Of a stretch of 64,000 bases of DNA, positions 62,821 through 64,000 are shown piece by piece. The notes below the pieces were generated by a model. The model worked only from the letters and a program-made list of their open reading frames with translations. It had not been told where the DNA came from and ran no database searches. Where the stretch lies: the NCBI RefSeq assembly GCF_025499465.1, contig NZ_JAIMCA010000002.1:186001-250000 (forward strand), in the 5' to 3' direction. The stretch comes from Allobosea sp. BH3 (GTDB lineage: Bacteria > Pseudomonadota > Alphaproteobacteria > Rhizobiales > Beijerinckiaceae). How positions within the stretch are numbered: the first letter of the stretch is position 1; each line of letters opens with the position of its first letter. Position numbers and translations under genes: made by a program.

Positions 62821-62925
62821 CGTCATTCTCGGGCGGAGCGAAGCGCAGACCCGAGAATCTCTTTCCGAAAGAGGCTCCCGAGCCTTCGTGTCATGAGATG
62901 CTCGGGTCAAGCCCGAGCATGACGT
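62821..62925. repeat. Palindromic intergenic repeat, copy 2 of 2
   Basis: ATGCTCGGG (62898-62906) and CCCGAGCAT (62912-62920) form a perfect inverted repeat with the same TCAAG loop as the copy at 1551-1637. Both begin CGTCATTC and end ATGACG. It lies between pgi and mutL and could act as the pgi terminator. Confidence 0.75.
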
Positions 62926-62945
62926 GCCTCTGCCTGAGAACCGAC

Positions 62946-64000
62946 TCAGCTCCGCCCTTCGGCAAGATACTGCTTGGCGAGGAGCTTGGCTTCCTCCACC
63001 GCGGGCTGGTCGAAGGGATCGACGCCCATGGCGTAGCCGGTGAGGATCGTCTCCAGCATGAAATGCATCAGCATCTCGCCATGGCTCGTCTCATCGATGC
63101 GCTCGACATGGAAGCGGCGCACCGCGCAGCCATTCTTGGCGAAGGTGTCGATCATGGCGATGCCTTGGGCCGCCACCATGTCGCCGATGGTCTTGCCGGC
63201 GAAATCGGCCTGGCCGATCTTTTCCGCCAGAGCAGCGTCGATCTGCGGACCCTTGCCCTTCACGCCGGTCGTGACGACAGTGAAGAACTTGTCCTTGGGG
63301 CCGGCGAGATAGAGCTGCTGCTGCGAATGCTGGTCGACGGGCCCGAGCGCGCCGACGGGCTGCGTGCCCTGCCCGTCCTTGCCCAGGCTCTCGGCCCAGA
63401 GTTGCATCCACCAGCGCGTCAGCAGCGCGAGCTTGTCGGCATAGGGCATGAGGACGGCGATGTTCTTGCCCGAGCGCATGGCGGCAAGATGCAGCGCCGC
63501 GCCGACGGCGGAGGGCGTCGCGCGGACATCCTTCCCGGCGAAGAGCGGGGCAACCGCCCGGCCGGCGCCGAGCCGGAGCGCCTCGATATCGAGGCCGAGC
63601 ACGGCGGCCGGCAGCAGCCCACAATTGGTCAGCACGGAGTAACGCCCGCCGACATCGGTGTGATGTTCGAGGAAGGGCGTGCCGAACGGCTCGAGCAGAG
63701 CGCGCAGAGGGTGCAGCTTGCCGGATTTCGCCGGCTCGGAGAGCCCCTCGAAATGCTGGCCGATCTGCTGGTCCGTGAGATGCGCGCCGCGCAGCGCCTC
63801 GATGGCCGCGATCGACTGCAACAGGGTCTCGCCGGTGCCGCCCGATTTCGAGATGGCGACGAATTTGGTGGTCTTCAGCGGCAGCTTTGCGAGCAGCGCC
63901 GCATAGGTCGCAGGGTCGAGATTATCGATGAAATGGACGCGCGGGCCGGAGGTGAAATGCGAGAGGCCCGAGGTGCCGTAGCCGGTGAGCTGCGCCAGCG
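62946..64000 (-). CDS. pgi: Glucose-6-phosphate isomerase (5' end off the window)
   Basis: About 351 C-terminal codons of a cytosolic isomerase that interconverts glucose 6-phosphate and fructose 6-phosphate. Visible motifs are the sugar-phosphate loop SKSGGTGET, GGRYSVLTNCGLLPAA, PYADKLALLTRWWMQLWAES, VDQHSQQQLYLAGPKDKF and the C-terminal GMVDPFDQP-like GVDPFDQPAVEEAK. The family averages about 540 residues, so roughly 190 lie beyond the right edge. A palindromic repeat separates it from mutL downstream. Confidence 0.92.
   Translation of the reverse strand, partial: LAQLTGYGTSGLSHFTSGPRVHFIDNLDPATYAALLAKLPLKTTKFVAISKSGGTGETLLQSIAAIEALRGAHLTDQQIGQHFEGLSEPAKSGKLHPLRALLEPFGTPFLEHHTDVGGRYSVLTNCGLLPAAVLGLDIEALRLGAGRAVAPLFAGKDVRATPSAVGAALHLAAMRSGKNIAVLMPYADKLALLTRWWMQLWAESLGKDGQGTQPVGALGPVDQHSQQQLYLAGPKDKFFTVVTTGVKGKGPQIDAALAEKIGQADFAGKTIGDMVAAQGIAMIDTFAKNGCAVRRFHVERIDETSHGEMLMHFMLETILTGYAMGVDPFDQPAVEEAKLLAKQYLAEGRS

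Overview
The window looks like chromosomal DNA of an alphaproteobacterium of the Hyphomicrobiales, most plausibly Bosea or a close relative. This is an inference from very high GC, from alphaproteobacterial gene orders (ispH-thrB-rnhA; DUF4170-DUF374 acyltransferase-waaA-lpxK), from families such as DUF1127, DUF2093 and DUF4170, and from palindromic intergenic repeats typical of the order. No rRNA, tRNA, CRISPR array, transposase or phage integrase was seen.

Layout. 1-2774: PLP C-S lyase (cut by the left edge), GNAT acetyltransferase, luciferase-like flavin oxidoreductase. 2937-11876: one long operon with a GntR regulator, two tandem paralogous peptide-type solute-binding proteins, two permeases, an SDR dehydrogenase, a NodB-like deacetylase/imidase and a gamma-glutamyltransferase, but no transporter ATPase. 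11952-17454: a catabolic-looking locus with a LysR regulator, a 2-hydroxycarboxylate-type transporter, a fused AtuA-DUF4387 protein and a TetR regulator preceded by two palindromes. 17722-19787: five small exported proteins, including two lysozyme-inhibitor-like ones next to each other. 19852-25635: membrane proteins, an FAD monooxygenase, periplasmic glucan protein OpgD/G and a cardiolipin synthase. 25687-26062 is a LysR remnant.

26063-37828 is mostly housekeeping: rnhA-thrB-ispH, a Kef-type antiporter, a DUF1127 protein divergent from a LysR regulator, a solitary Flp pilin, gshA, rsmE and ubiA. 38381-42932 is the lipid A/Kdo block. 43010-50548 holds two hydrolases, an unknown protein, xseA, purD, a fluoroacetate-dehalogenase-like enzyme followed by a HAD dehalogenase, and a patatin-like lipase. 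50730-53720 is a glycine-rich autotransporter. 53725-59266: ArsR-type regulator with a TauE exporter, tadA, a pseudouridine synthase with very long Arg/Gly-rich tails, and rsmD.

59339-60949 is the most unusual stretch. A probable HNH-like nuclease toxin gene is split by one in-frame amber codon and coupled to a DUF2019 gene (likely immunity). It is followed by a degraded second copy of the 3' end of mutL and a small secreted protein, lying between rsmD and the intact mutL. This suggests an accessory module acquired or rearranged at this site. mutL and the 3' part of pgi close the window.

The strongest leads are the split toxin/immunity module with its mutL scar, the AtuA-DUF4387/2HCT locus, the dehalogenase pair, the lysozyme-inhibitor cluster, and a 46-bp palindrome found twice just upstream of start codons.
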